From the NCBI GenBank assembly GCA_947630195.1, contig CANRGQ010000013.1:1-23602 (forward strand): DNA of 23,602 bases, read 5' to 3'. The notes below the pieces were generated by a model. That model was not told where the DNA came from. It saw nothing but the letters and a program-made list of their open reading frames with translations, and searched no databases. The translations under genes were made by a program, and so were the position numbers. Of this stretch, positions 1 through 7,043 are shown in pieces (the stretch's first letter is position 1; each line of letters begins with the position of its first letter). This stretch comes from an uncultured Bacilli bacterium. Lineage in GTDB: Bacteria; Bacillota_I; Bacilli_A; RF39; UBA660.

Positions 1-259
1 CTACTCCTAAAGCTTTTTGAGCCGTATTAATATGTTTTTGAATTTCATCTAAATTAATATTTTTCATAATATCCGTTATTTTACCAGGATTAATACTGGG
101 TGTTATTTTTCTTTCATAAGGTTTCCAGGCTTCTTCAGAATTACCATATACATCATATATTTCATAAAGAGATTGTAATGTTACTTCATTATTCCTGATA
201 TATTCTGTAAGTTCAGGTTTAGTTCTTAAAAATTCTTTAAATTCTTCTTTTTTACTCAT
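1..259 (-). CDS. ylbD: YlbD family protein (putative coat-type), 3' end outside window
   Basis: Partial gene; the first 86 residues are visible and the frame runs off the left edge. The N-terminus begins MSKKEEFKEFLRTKPEL and continues with the pattern F-K-x-F-L-x(3)-P-x-L-x(3)-I-R, then a Trp-Lys-Pro-Tyr stretch, and later a helical segment ending QKHINTAQKALG. This matches what I know of the YlbD family of Bacilli, annotated as a putative spore-coat protein; its biochemical role is not established. Two ATG codons sit back to back (260-262 and 257-259). The AGGTG Shine-Dalgarno is 2 nt from the first and 5 nt from the second, so I chose the second. It lies about 40 nt downstream of parC on the same strand and may be cotranscribed. 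No signal peptide or membrane segment is seen. In a lineage that may not sporulate, the coat label should not be taken literally. Confidence 0.72.
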   Translation of the reverse strand, partial: MSKKEEFKEFLRTKPELTEYIRNNEVTLQSLYEIYDVYGNSEEAWKPYERKITPSINPGKITDIMKNINLDEIQKHINTAQKALGV

Positions 260-299
260 CATATCACCTAGTAAATAATATGATGAATATTCTTAATTA

Positions 300-2783
300 T
301 TAAATTTTAAAGTCTTTAGCAAAGTCCGCAAAAGAGACTTGTTTTTCTTCTTTTACTTCCTTAACTTCTTCTTTTTCAGATGTTTTTTCCGTTATTTTTT
401 GTAATTCATTTTTTAAATCATATTTATCGATATGACCTTTAGTTAGACTACTACCATTACTATTTACATCCATAATTGGTATTTCACTTGTCTTCACTTC
501 TTTTATTTCACTATCACTCTTAATTAAGATAATATCTCTACTACCAGTTATGTAAGCATTTAAAATCTTATAAGTAACCGTTTTATTTTTCTTTAGAAGC
601 ATATTACCTTTTTTAGCTCTACTTAAAGATTTTAATTCTTCTAATTTTACTCTTTTAGCGGTATTATTTTTGGTAAATACACTTAAATATTCATTATCTT
701 TATTAAATGTTAAACCATTAACTAAGTGATCACTACTTAAATTTATGGCTTTTACCCCACTCGCTTTTAAACCAACAATTGGGATTTCTTTATTTTCATA
801 TCTTAAGTAATAACCATTTTCGGTTACTAATAATACTTCATCTTGACTCTTTGTTACACTTACAAGTTCATCACCATCTTTTAGTTTTATGGCCGTTAAT
901 GCTTTACTAAATCTCGTAACCACTAAATCTTTCATACAAATTTGTTTTGTCATACCAAGTTTGGTAAATAAAGTTAAATAAGTATCACTTTCTAAGATAA
1001 ATGAAGCAATAACTTTTTCATTTTCTTCCATTTTAACTAAGTTATTAACATGTTTACCAAGTTCTTTCCATTTAGTTTCAAATACTTTATGAACAGGTAT
1101 AAATAAGTAATTACCTAAACTTGTAAATAAAACTAAATTATCTAGGGTTGTAGTTTCAAAAATATTGGTAACATAATCACCTGGTTTTAAGGTTGTTTCA
1201 TTATCACTTGAGGCATAAGACTTAGAAGAAACCCTTTTAACATATCCTTCATTAGTTACCACGACAATCACATTTTCTTTTGGTATCATCGTCGTCATGT
1301 CAATTTTTATATCTTCAATTTCGGATACGATTTCCGTTTTTCTTTCGGTAGCATATTCTTTTTTAACTAATTTTAATTCTTTTTTCATAACATATTTTAA
1401 AACTTCTTCATCATTCAAAATAGCTTTTAAACCTTCAATTAATTTGTTTAAAGAAGCCATTTCTTCTTCTAAAGCTACGACATCGGTATTAGTTAAACGA
1501 TATAATTGTAAATTAACAATAGCCTTTGCTTGTTCTAAAGTAAAAGTAAATTCTTTAACTAAGTTATTTTCGGCATCACTTTTATTTTTACTTTTTCTGA
1601 TAACTTTAATAACTTCATCTAATATGGAAATACATTTAATAAGACCTTCCACTATTTCAAGTCTTCTTAATTTAGTTTTTAAATCAAATTCCGTTCTTCT
1701 TAAAATAACTTCTCTTTGATGGGCAATATAAGCATCTAAAATTTCTAAAATACCTAAAGTTTTGGGAGCCCTATTAACGATAGCCACCATATTATAGTTA
1801 TAAGATATTTGTAAATCGGTATTTTTAAGTAAATAATTAATAATTAAATCACTATTGGCCCCACTTTTTAAATCAATAACTACTCTTAAACCTTCCCTGT
1901 CTGATTCATCACGAACTTCAGAGATTCCTTCCAGTTTTTTATCAATTCTTAAAGCATCAATTTTCATAACAAGTTGGGCTTTATTAACTTCAAATGGAAG
2001 TTCGGTAATAATTATTTTTTCTTTATCTTTTTCTTTTTTGATTTCATATTTTGATTTAACAACAACTCTTCCTCTTCCGCATTTAAAGGCTTCTTTAATT
2101 CCATCGGAACCCATAACAATACCACCAGTGGGAAAATCTGGCCCTTTAACAATATCTAAAATAGTATCTAAATGACAATTAGGAGAGTCTATTCTCTTAA
2201 TTGTAGCATCAATGATTTCGCCAAGATTATGGGGTGGTATATTCGTAGCGTACCCGGCACTTATACCCATCGTCCCATTTACTAAAAGATTGGGAAATTT
2301 AGCAGGTAAAACGGTTGGCTCTAAAAGACGGTCATCAAAGTTGGGAGCCCATTTAACCGTATCTTTTTCTAAATCTTTTAAAAGTTCATTACTAATTTTG
2401 GCAAGTCTAGCTTCGGTATAACGATAAGCGGCGGCTGGATCACCATCCATGGAACCATTATTACCTTTCATGTCAATTAAAGGCGCATTTTGTTTCCACC
2501 ATTGACTCATTCTAACCATGGCATCATATACTGAAGAGTCCCCATGAGGGTGATATTTACCTAAAACATCACCAACTGTGGCCGCACTTTTTAAATATTT
2601 TTTATCATAAGTATTCCCGGCATCAAACATCGCATATAAAATTCTTCTTTGCACGGGTTTAAGGCCATCCCGAACATCAGGTATGGCACGATCTTGAATA
2701 ATTTCTTTCGCATAAGAAGAAAAGGCTTCGCCCATTATTTCTTCTAAAGCATAATCTTCAATTCTTTTTAAAACATCTTCCAT
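300..2783 (-). CDS. parC: DNA topoisomerase IV subunit A (ParC)
   Basis: 827 residues, normal length for Gram-positive ParC. The breakage-reunion domain opens with IIQDRAIPDVRDGLKPVQRR. The catalytic pair is Arg121-Tyr122 in AAAYRYTEAR, and the quinolone-region loop HPHGDSSVYDAM carries Ser83 and Asp87, that is, susceptible-type residues. The C-terminal half holds the beta-pinwheel repeats (for example VVVTNEGYVKRV and LLVTENGYYLRY) and ends in a charged Lys/Glu tail. With ParE it forms the A2B2 enzyme that decatenates daughter chromosomes. ParC rather than GyrA is preferred because it directly follows parE and the N-terminus resembles Bacillus ParC more than GyrA. Only 3 nt separate the parE stop from this ATG; the AGGGG ribosome site lies inside the end of parE, so translation is probably coupled. 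Confidence 0.95.
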   Translation of the reverse strand: MEDVLKRIEDYALEEIMGEAFSSYAKEIIQDRAIPDVRDGLKPVQRRILYAMFDAGNTYDKKYLKSAATVGDVLGKYHPHGDSSVYDAMVRMSQWWKQNAPLIDMKGNNGSMDGDPAAAYRYTEARLAKISNELLKDLEKDTVKWAPNFDDRLLEPTVLPAKFPNLLVNGTMGISAGYATNIPPHNLGEIIDATIKRIDSPNCHLDTILDIVKGPDFPTGGIVMGSDGIKEAFKCGRGRVVVKSKYEIKKEKDKEKIIITELPFEVNKAQLVMKIDALRIDKKLEGISEVRDESDREGLRVVIDLKSGANSDLIINYLLKNTDLQISYNYNMVAIVNRAPKTLGILEILDAYIAHQREVILRRTEFDLKTKLRRLEIVEGLIKCISILDEVIKVIRKSKNKSDAENNLVKEFTFTLEQAKAIVNLQLYRLTNTDVVALEEEMASLNKLIEGLKAILNDEEVLKYVMKKELKLVKKEYATERKTEIVSEIEDIKIDMTTMIPKENVIVVVTNEGYVKRVSSKSYASSDNETTLKPGDYVTNIFETTTLDNLVLFTSLGNYLFIPVHKVFETKWKELGKHVNNLVKMEENEKVIASFILESDTYLTLFTKLGMTKQICMKDLVVTRFSKALTAIKLKDGDELVSVTKSQDEVLLVTENGYYLRYENKEIPIVGLKASGVKAINLSSDHLVNGLTFNKDNEYLSVFTKNNTAKRVKLEELKSLSRAKKGNMLLKKNKTVTYKILNAYITGSRDIILIKSDSEIKEVKTSEIPIMDVNSNGSSLTKGHIDKYDLKNELQKITEKTSEKEEVKEVKEEKQVSFADFAKDFKI

Positions 2784-2786
2784 AAA

Positions 2787-4697
2787 CTACCCCTCTACCC
2801 GATAATCATCTTCCATAGTAAAGATGATATTTTCTTCAATCCACTCTTTACGAGGTTCAACTTTATCGCCCATTAAAACATTAACTCTTTTTTCCGCTAA
2901 AGAGGCATCATAAATATTTACTCTTACTAAAGTTCTTGTATCGGGATTCATCGTCGTATCCCAAAGTTCATCCGGGTTCATTTCCCCTAAACCTTTATTT
3001 CTTGATATATCTGGTTTACCTGGGTTTTCACTCACAATTTTAAATCTCTCATCATCACTATAAGCATAGAAATGTTTCTTACCATAATCAATCTTATATA
3101 AAGGAGGTTTCGCAATATAAAGTTTACCTGCCTCAATTAAAGGACGCATAAAACGATAAAAGAAAGTCAGTAACAATATTTGAATATGCGAACCATCAAC
3201 ATCGGCATCGGTCATAATAATTACTTTATCATAATTAGAATCTTCTGCCACAAAATCACTACCAAGACCAGCTCCAATAGTATGAATAATCGTATTTATT
3301 TCTTCGTTTTTTAATATTTCGGCTTCACTACTTTTTTCGGCATTAATTACTTTTCCTCTTAAAGGTAAAATAGCTTGGAATTTACGATCCCTACCGCTTT
3401 TCGCACTACCACCTGCTGAATCTCCTTCTACTAAGAATAATTCATTTATCTTCGGATTTTTACTCGTGGCTTGCGCAAGTTTTCCGGATAATATCTTTTC
3501 AACTTTATTTTTACCCTTACCATTTCTGGCATCTTCTCTTGCTTTTCTTGCGGCTTCTCTGGCTACTTTACTTCTAGAGGCTTTATCGACTATATTTAAA
3601 GCAATATCTTTATTTTCTTCTAAAAAGAATTTAATATTTTCATAAGTTACACTTTCGGTGATGCTTCTTGCTTCTGGAGTACCTAATTTTCCTTTAGTTT
3701 GCCCTTCAAATTGTAATAATCCTTCAGGTATTCTTAAATTAATAACAACACTTAAACCTTCTCTTACATCACTACCATCGAAAGTATTATCTTTTCCCTT
3801 AAATAAATTATTCATTTTAACATAATCATTGAATGCTTTGGTAATACCTGTTTTAAATCCGACCTCGTGTGTACCACCATCACTAGTTTTAACATTATTT
3901 ACGAAGGAAATAATATTTTCATTATAAGTATCCGTGTATTGCATCGCAATATTTACTTCAATATTATTTTTCGTTCCACTAAAGTTTAAGACTTTATGTA
4001 AAGTATTTTTGCCTTCATTCATATATTCCACAAAATTTGTAAGGCCAGCTTCGTAATGGTACTTAACTTCTCTTTTACTATCTTCATCAATAACTTCAAT
4101 TGTAACATTCGGAATTAAGAAAGCACTTTCTTGCATTCTTTCACAAATTGTCGTATACGAAAAATTACAATTTTTAAAGATACTATAATCTGGTAAGAAA
4201 GTAACAACAGTCCCGGTTTTATTTGTAGTTCCCACCGTTTTTAATTCTTCTTCAACTACGCCTCCATCTTTAAAACGAATGTTAGAAATTTTACCATCAC
4301 GATAAATTAAAACATCCATTCTCTCACTTAAAGCATTAACAACAGAAGCTCCAACACCGTGAAGTCCCCCACTTACTTTGTAGTTTCCTTCTTCAAATTT
4401 ACCACCAGCGTGTAAAATGGTATAGATAACCTCAGGAGTAGACTTTCCACTTTCATGCATTCCAATAGGAACCCCTCTTCCATTATCCGCAATGGTAACG
4501 GAACCATCTTTATGTAAAACTATTTTTATATAATCACCATAACCATTGATAATCTCATCAATTGAGTTATCAACAATTTCCCATATTAAATGATGAAGTC
4601 CTCTTTTATCCGTACTTCCAATATACATTCCCGGTCTTTTTCTAACCGCTTCTAATCCTTCTAAAATTTTGATTGATGTTTCATCATATTTTGCCAT
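2787..4697 (-). CDS. parE: DNA topoisomerase IV subunit B (ParE)
   Basis: 636 residues. A GHKL ATPase domain comes first: EIVDNSIDE with the Mg-binding Asn near residue 43, DNGRGVP, then the lid loop GGKFEEGNYKVSGGLHGVGASVVNALS. A transducer domain follows, then the TOPRIM domain with LVEGDSAGGSAK and DADVDGSHI, and the C-terminal RNKGLGEMNPDELWDTTMNP motif. The ending AEKRVNVLMGDKVEPRKEWIEENI is typical of ParE; GyrB differs here. It supplies ATP-driven strand passage to ParC, the next gene downstream. The start is supported by GGTGA about 9 nt upstream and a promoter immediately before it. The stop codon is TAG. Confidence 0.95.
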   Translation of the reverse strand: MAKYDETSIKILEGLEAVRKRPGMYIGSTDKRGLHHLIWEIVDNSIDEIINGYGDYIKIVLHKDGSVTIADNGRGVPIGMHESGKSTPEVIYTILHAGGKFEEGNYKVSGGLHGVGASVVNALSERMDVLIYRDGKISNIRFKDGGVVEEELKTVGTTNKTGTVVTFLPDYSIFKNCNFSYTTICERMQESAFLIPNVTIEVIDEDSKREVKYHYEAGLTNFVEYMNEGKNTLHKVLNFSGTKNNIEVNIAMQYTDTYNENIISFVNNVKTSDGGTHEVGFKTGITKAFNDYVKMNNLFKGKDNTFDGSDVREGLSVVINLRIPEGLLQFEGQTKGKLGTPEARSITESVTYENIKFFLEENKDIALNIVDKASRSKVAREAARKAREDARNGKGKNKVEKILSGKLAQATSKNPKINELFLVEGDSAGGSAKSGRDRKFQAILPLRGKVINAEKSSEAEILKNEEINTIIHTIGAGLGSDFVAEDSNYDKVIIMTDADVDGSHIQILLLTFFYRFMRPLIEAGKLYIAKPPLYKIDYGKKHFYAYSDDERFKIVSENPGKPDISRNKGLGEMNPDELWDTTMNPDTRTLVRVNIYDASLAEKRVNVLMGDKVEPRKEWIEENIIFTMEDDYRVEG

Positions 4698-4717
4698 ATC
4701 TTTTATTCACCATTTTA

Positions 4718-4747
4718 ATTGTATCACAAGAAAGTTAGGCTTTTCAA
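4718..4747 (-). promoter_or_regulatory. Promoter of parE-parC
   Basis: Read on the minus strand: TTGAAA (4742-4747), 18-nt spacer, TACAAT (4718-4723), with a TGTG just before the -10. It lies in the short gap after the flippase-like gene and within a weak 7-bp inverted repeat (GAAAGTT / AACTTTC), so parE-parC can be transcribed independently of that upstream gene. Confidence 0.65.
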
Positions 4748-4753
4748 CTTTCC

Positions 4754-5800
4754 TTAGACATTTTTTGACGGAACACTTATTTTTTCAGTAGCAACTCTTT
4801 TTTTCGGAAACCGAAATAGACAGTAGAAAATGGCACTTATTATAACTAAGAAATAGAAATTAAAACATCTAAGCATAAGCATTCCAGACAGGGCAAGAGT
4901 ACTTCCATAAAGGATTTCATTAACGACTAAAGTTAATCCTTCATTAACCATAACGCCTCCCGGAGTTGGCATTAAATCACTACCAAAACAAACACAAACT
5001 TGAAAAGCCATAACGACAAAGACAGAATGTTCATTTAGACCAAAGGCTCTATAAACGGTGTAACTCGCAAGTAAAAATAAAATTCTTTGCGCAATCATTA
5101 AAAGAAGGGACTCTACTAAAATCATTTTATTTTCTTTTGTTAAAAAAGCACACTTTTGATAATTTAATAAAGCTTTACTTAATTTTTCTTTTAATTCTTC
5201 TTTATTTTTTATAAATTTAATATGATCAATAAGAAAATTCGCTATTTTTAAAAACAAATTACTCATTTTTTTAGAATAGATGGCTCCCGCAAAAAAGAAA
5301 GACACAAAGATGGCCGTTCCATAACCTAAACACACTAAAACTTGATAAAAAGTATTTAAAGTTAAAACAGTTCCACCATAGAAAATAAATAAAATAGTGG
5401 CCACAATTAACAAAGCAATTCTATTCATCATCGAATTAAATAAAACAACCACACTACTTACTTCATAAGGAACATTATCTTTTTTCATTTCGAGCATTTG
5501 AATAGGTTGACCCCCAATATAACTTGGCGTAATAGAGGAAAAATAAACCTCTGTAAACATAAAACCTAAAGCATCAAAAAATTTAACATTATATTTAAAA
5601 TGATGTAAAATCCTTTTTAAAAAGAAACTTCCAATAAAGACATATCCCACCATACATAAAAATGTTAAAAACACAAAAAGAGAGTTAGTATTTCTAAAGG
5701 AGGCAACAAGCAAATTAAAATCACATCCTCTTAATACAAAAAAATAAGTGAGAATGACTAAAGTTATAAATAAAATACTTGATAAAATATACTTCTTCAT
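4754..5800 (-). CDS. LPG-synthase transmembrane-domain / YbhN-type flippase-like membrane protein
   Basis: 348 residues with many hydrophobic segments (about 8), the first being residues 4-22, and no soluble catalytic domain. Two family signatures are visible: SSITPSYIGGQPIQ near residue 90 and PTPGGVMVNEG near residue 275. Both are characteristic of the lysylphosphatidylglycerol synthase transmembrane domain family (PF03706, UPF0104), whose MprF-like relatives flip aminoacylated lipids. There is no aminoacyl-transferase domain, so it is a stand-alone membrane part. Substrate unknown; a lipid or lipid-linked carrier is an inference. The ribosome site GAAGGG is 6 nt from the ATG. Upstream lie a strong terminator (5886-5922) and a structured RNA; the only -10-like sequence nearby (5817-5822) would start the transcript inside the ribosome site, so the gene may depend on read-through of that terminator. 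Confidence 0.85.
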   Translation of the reverse strand: MKKYILSSILFITLVILTYFFVLRGCDFNLLVASFRNTNSLFVFLTFLCMVGYVFIGSFFLKRILHHFKYNVKFFDALGFMFTEVYFSSITPSYIGGQPIQMLEMKKDNVPYEVSSVVVLFNSMMNRIALLIVATILFIFYGGTVLTLNTFYQVLVCLGYGTAIFVSFFFAGAIYSKKMSNLFLKIANFLIDHIKFIKNKEELKEKLSKALLNYQKCAFLTKENKMILVESLLLMIAQRILFLLASYTVYRAFGLNEHSVFVVMAFQVCVCFGSDLMPTPGGVMVNEGLTLVVNEILYGSTLALSGMLMLRCFNFYFLVIISAIFYCLFRFPKKRVATEKISVPSKNV

Positions 5801-5885
5801 AAATATCCCTTCTTTAAGTATATCATAAAATATTTTTTAGAAAAGATATTTTAATTTTTTATTAACACACTTGTAACATTAATCT

Positions 5886-5922
5886 TAAAAAAAAATAACT
5901 ATTCTGATAAAATAGTTACCTT
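5886..5922 (-). terminator. Rho-independent terminator at the end of the structured RNA
   Basis: Minus strand: stem TAACTATT / AATAGTTA (5911-5918 with 5896-5903), extendable by two G-U and two A-U pairs, 7-nt loop, followed by an uninterrupted run of about ten T. It lies about 85 nt upstream of the flippase-like start, which fits either the end of an independent RNA or an attenuator. Confidence 0.88.
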
Positions 5923-6180
5923 AGTTTAAATAACTTCTCCGCGTAATTTAAAATTACTCTCCATAATTTTAAATATTAACTAAATATTATCAGTATTTAG
6001 TGCAGATAGCTTATCTTTAGAGTTTTCTTTCTCTTAAAACAATTGTCTTTACTTAGCGTAGATAAGATTATTATTACATAATTTATTTACTAATTAAATA
6101 TATCTTTCACACATAGCAACATTACTATAATACATAATAACTACTAACTATGACTACTAAATATATTATCTTTACTAAGT
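5886..6180 (-). ncRNA. Candidate structured non-coding RNA or leader/attenuator, about 295 nt
   Basis: The region has no convincing coding sequence but has a perfect promoter at one end and a strong terminator at the other. From the predicted +1 the RNA folds on itself: ACTTAG (6175-6180) pairs with CTAAGT (6051-6056), and after a 3x3 internal loop AGATAA (6166-6171) pairs with TTATCT (6060-6065). Inside is a hairpin with stems 6148-6152/6112-6116 and 6134-6140/6122-6128. Further hairpins follow at 6004-6016, 5979-6001 (8 bp) and 5947-5973 (10 bp, purine-rich loop), then the terminator. I found no tmRNA, RNase P, SRP RNA or T-box signatures. It is either an independent RNA or the regulated leader of the flippase-like gene. 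Seven bases of the terminator stem (5912-5918) are also complementary to 6145-6151, a possible antiterminator pairing. Confidence 0.65.
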
Positions 6181-6186
6181 AATTTT

Positions 6187-6215
6187 ATTATAGTATTAAT
6201 TATTTATTTTGTCAA
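6187..6215 (-). promoter_or_regulatory. Perfect consensus promoter for the structured RNA
   Basis: Minus strand: TTGACA (6210-6215), exactly 17 nt, TATAAT (6187-6192). It is the only promoter in the window matching both hexamers perfectly with ideal spacing. It lies just after the efp terminator and fires into the non-coding region 5886-6180. Confidence 0.9.
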
Positions 6216-6227
6216 TATTATGTAATG

Positions 6228-6251
6228 AAAAAAAGAACCAATTAGGCTCTT
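6228..6251 (-). terminator. Terminator of rpmG-efp
   Basis: Minus strand: AAGAGCC / GGTTCTT stem (6245-6251 with 6233-6239, one G-U pair), 5-nt loop containing the efp stop codon, then a run of T. Confidence 0.85.
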
Positions 6252-6802
6252 CCCGCATATTTTCCATCTTTAGTAGTAACTAAGATTTTTTCACCTTCAT
6301 TAATAAATAAAGGCACCTTTATAACTTTACCAGTTTCAAGTTTTGCATCTTTTTGGGCATTCGTGGCTGTATTTCCTTTAACAGCTTCCGTAGTCTCCAC
6401 TACTTCATACTCAATTTTTTCTGGTAAAGTAATACCAATTATTTCACCTTCATAGAAATCGATAGAAATATCAATGCCTTCTTTAATAAAATCGGCATCG
6501 TCTCCTAGAATCTTTTTAGGTACTTCGATTTGTTCATAAGTTTCATTATTCATAAATACTAAGTCATCACCACTAGCATATAAATATTGAACTTTACTTT
6601 TATCGATATGCGCTCTCGTTATTTTAATGTTGGTATTAAATGTTTGTTCCACAATAGAACCAGTTCTTAAATTTTTTAATTTAATTCTAACAAAAGCAGG
6701 GCCTTTACCTGGTTTTACATGTTGGAATTCTTGAATTAAACATAAGTTACCATCAATAATAACAGTCATACCGTTTTTGATATCATTAATATTAATGTTC
6801 AT
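6242..6802 (-). CDS. efp: Translation elongation factor P
   Basis: 186 residues, the usual length. The N-terminal KOW-like domain carries the exposed loop HVKPGKGPAFVR, with the modifiable lysine at about residue 33 (the position carrying 5-aminopentanol in Bacillus; whether it is modified here cannot be seen). Two OB domains follow, and the C-terminus TGKVIKVPLFINEGEKI matches the EF-P signature. EF-P enters the ribosomal E site and rescues stalls at polyproline stretches. The start ATG has GAGGAG 5-6 nt upstream. It lies 20 nt after rpmG and shares its promoter. The stop codon sits inside the loop of its own terminator. Confidence 0.97.
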   Translation of the reverse strand: MNININDIKNGMTVIIDGNLCLIQEFQHVKPGKGPAFVRIKLKNLRTGSIVEQTFNTNIKITRAHIDKSKVQYLYASGDDLVFMNNETYEQIEVPKKILGDDADFIKEGIDISIDFYEGEIIGITLPEKIEYEVVETTEAVKGNTATNAQKDAKLETGKVIKVPLFINEGEKILVTTKDGKYAGRA

Positions 6803-6822
6803 TTAAACTCCTCTTTTCTAAA

Positions 6823-6987
6823 TTATTTCTTTTCTTTTGCAACAACGTTTTTACGACATTTAGGACAATATTTTTTAACTTCTAAACGTTCAGGATTGTT
6901 CTTTTTATTTTTACTTGTTGGACGTAATTCCATACCGCATTCAGTACAACGCATAGTAACATAATTACGGTTTTCATTCTTAGCCAT
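6823..6987 (-). CDS. rpmG: 50S ribosomal protein L33 (zinc-binding form)
   Basis: 54 residues, beginning MAKNENRNYVTMRC. Four cysteines in two CxxC pairs (14/17 and 41/44) form the zinc ribbon of the C+ form of bL33. The ATG has an excellent GGAGGT Shine-Dalgarno at 6995-7000. It is first in an operon with efp, 20 nt apart. In many Firmicutes an rpmG copy lies directly before secE-nusG; here secE has no rpmG upstream, so this copy is either relocated or one of two in the genome. The protein is short, lysine-rich and fully intact. Confidence 0.95.
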   Translation of the reverse strand: MAKNENRNYVTMRCTECGMELRPTSKNKKNNPERLEVKKYCPKCRKNVVAKEKK

Positions 6988-7015
6988 AATAGAGACCTCC
7001 TCACCTAACCACCAT

Positions 7016-7043
7016 ATTATACCAAATTTTTACTCTTTTTCAA
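7016..7043 (-). promoter_or_regulatory. Promoter of rpmG-efp
   Basis: Minus strand: TTGAAA (7038-7043), 16-nt spacer, extended -10 TGGTATAAT (TATAAT at 7016-7021). The -35 lies inside the end of the upstream PBP gene, which has no terminator of its own that I can see. Confidence 0.8.

Noticed and set aside
1297..2421. Plus-strand reading frames opposite parC, and similar frames opposite ffh, ftsY, rny, recA
   Set aside because: Shadows of well-supported genes: Ser/Phe/Ile-rich, without ribosome sites or family motifs.
5817..5825. TGATATACT as promoter of the flippase-like gene
   Set aside because: The transcript would start about 10 nt from the ATG and inside the GAAGGG ribosome site.
5926..5964. 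A 12-residue mini reading frame (MESNFKLRGEVI) just before the T10 terminator, as a leader peptide
   Set aside because: No Shine-Dalgarno precedes it, and its ATG lies at a hairpin loop edge. Codon content shows no repeated amino acid of the kind used in attenuation.
5886..6180. T-box, tmRNA, RNase P or SRP RNA identity of the structured RNA
   Set aside because: The T-box TGG-ACCGCG core, the CCA-ended tRNA-like domain of tmRNA, GAGGAAAGTCC of RNase P and the GGAAGG/AGCA SRP tetraloop helix are all absent.
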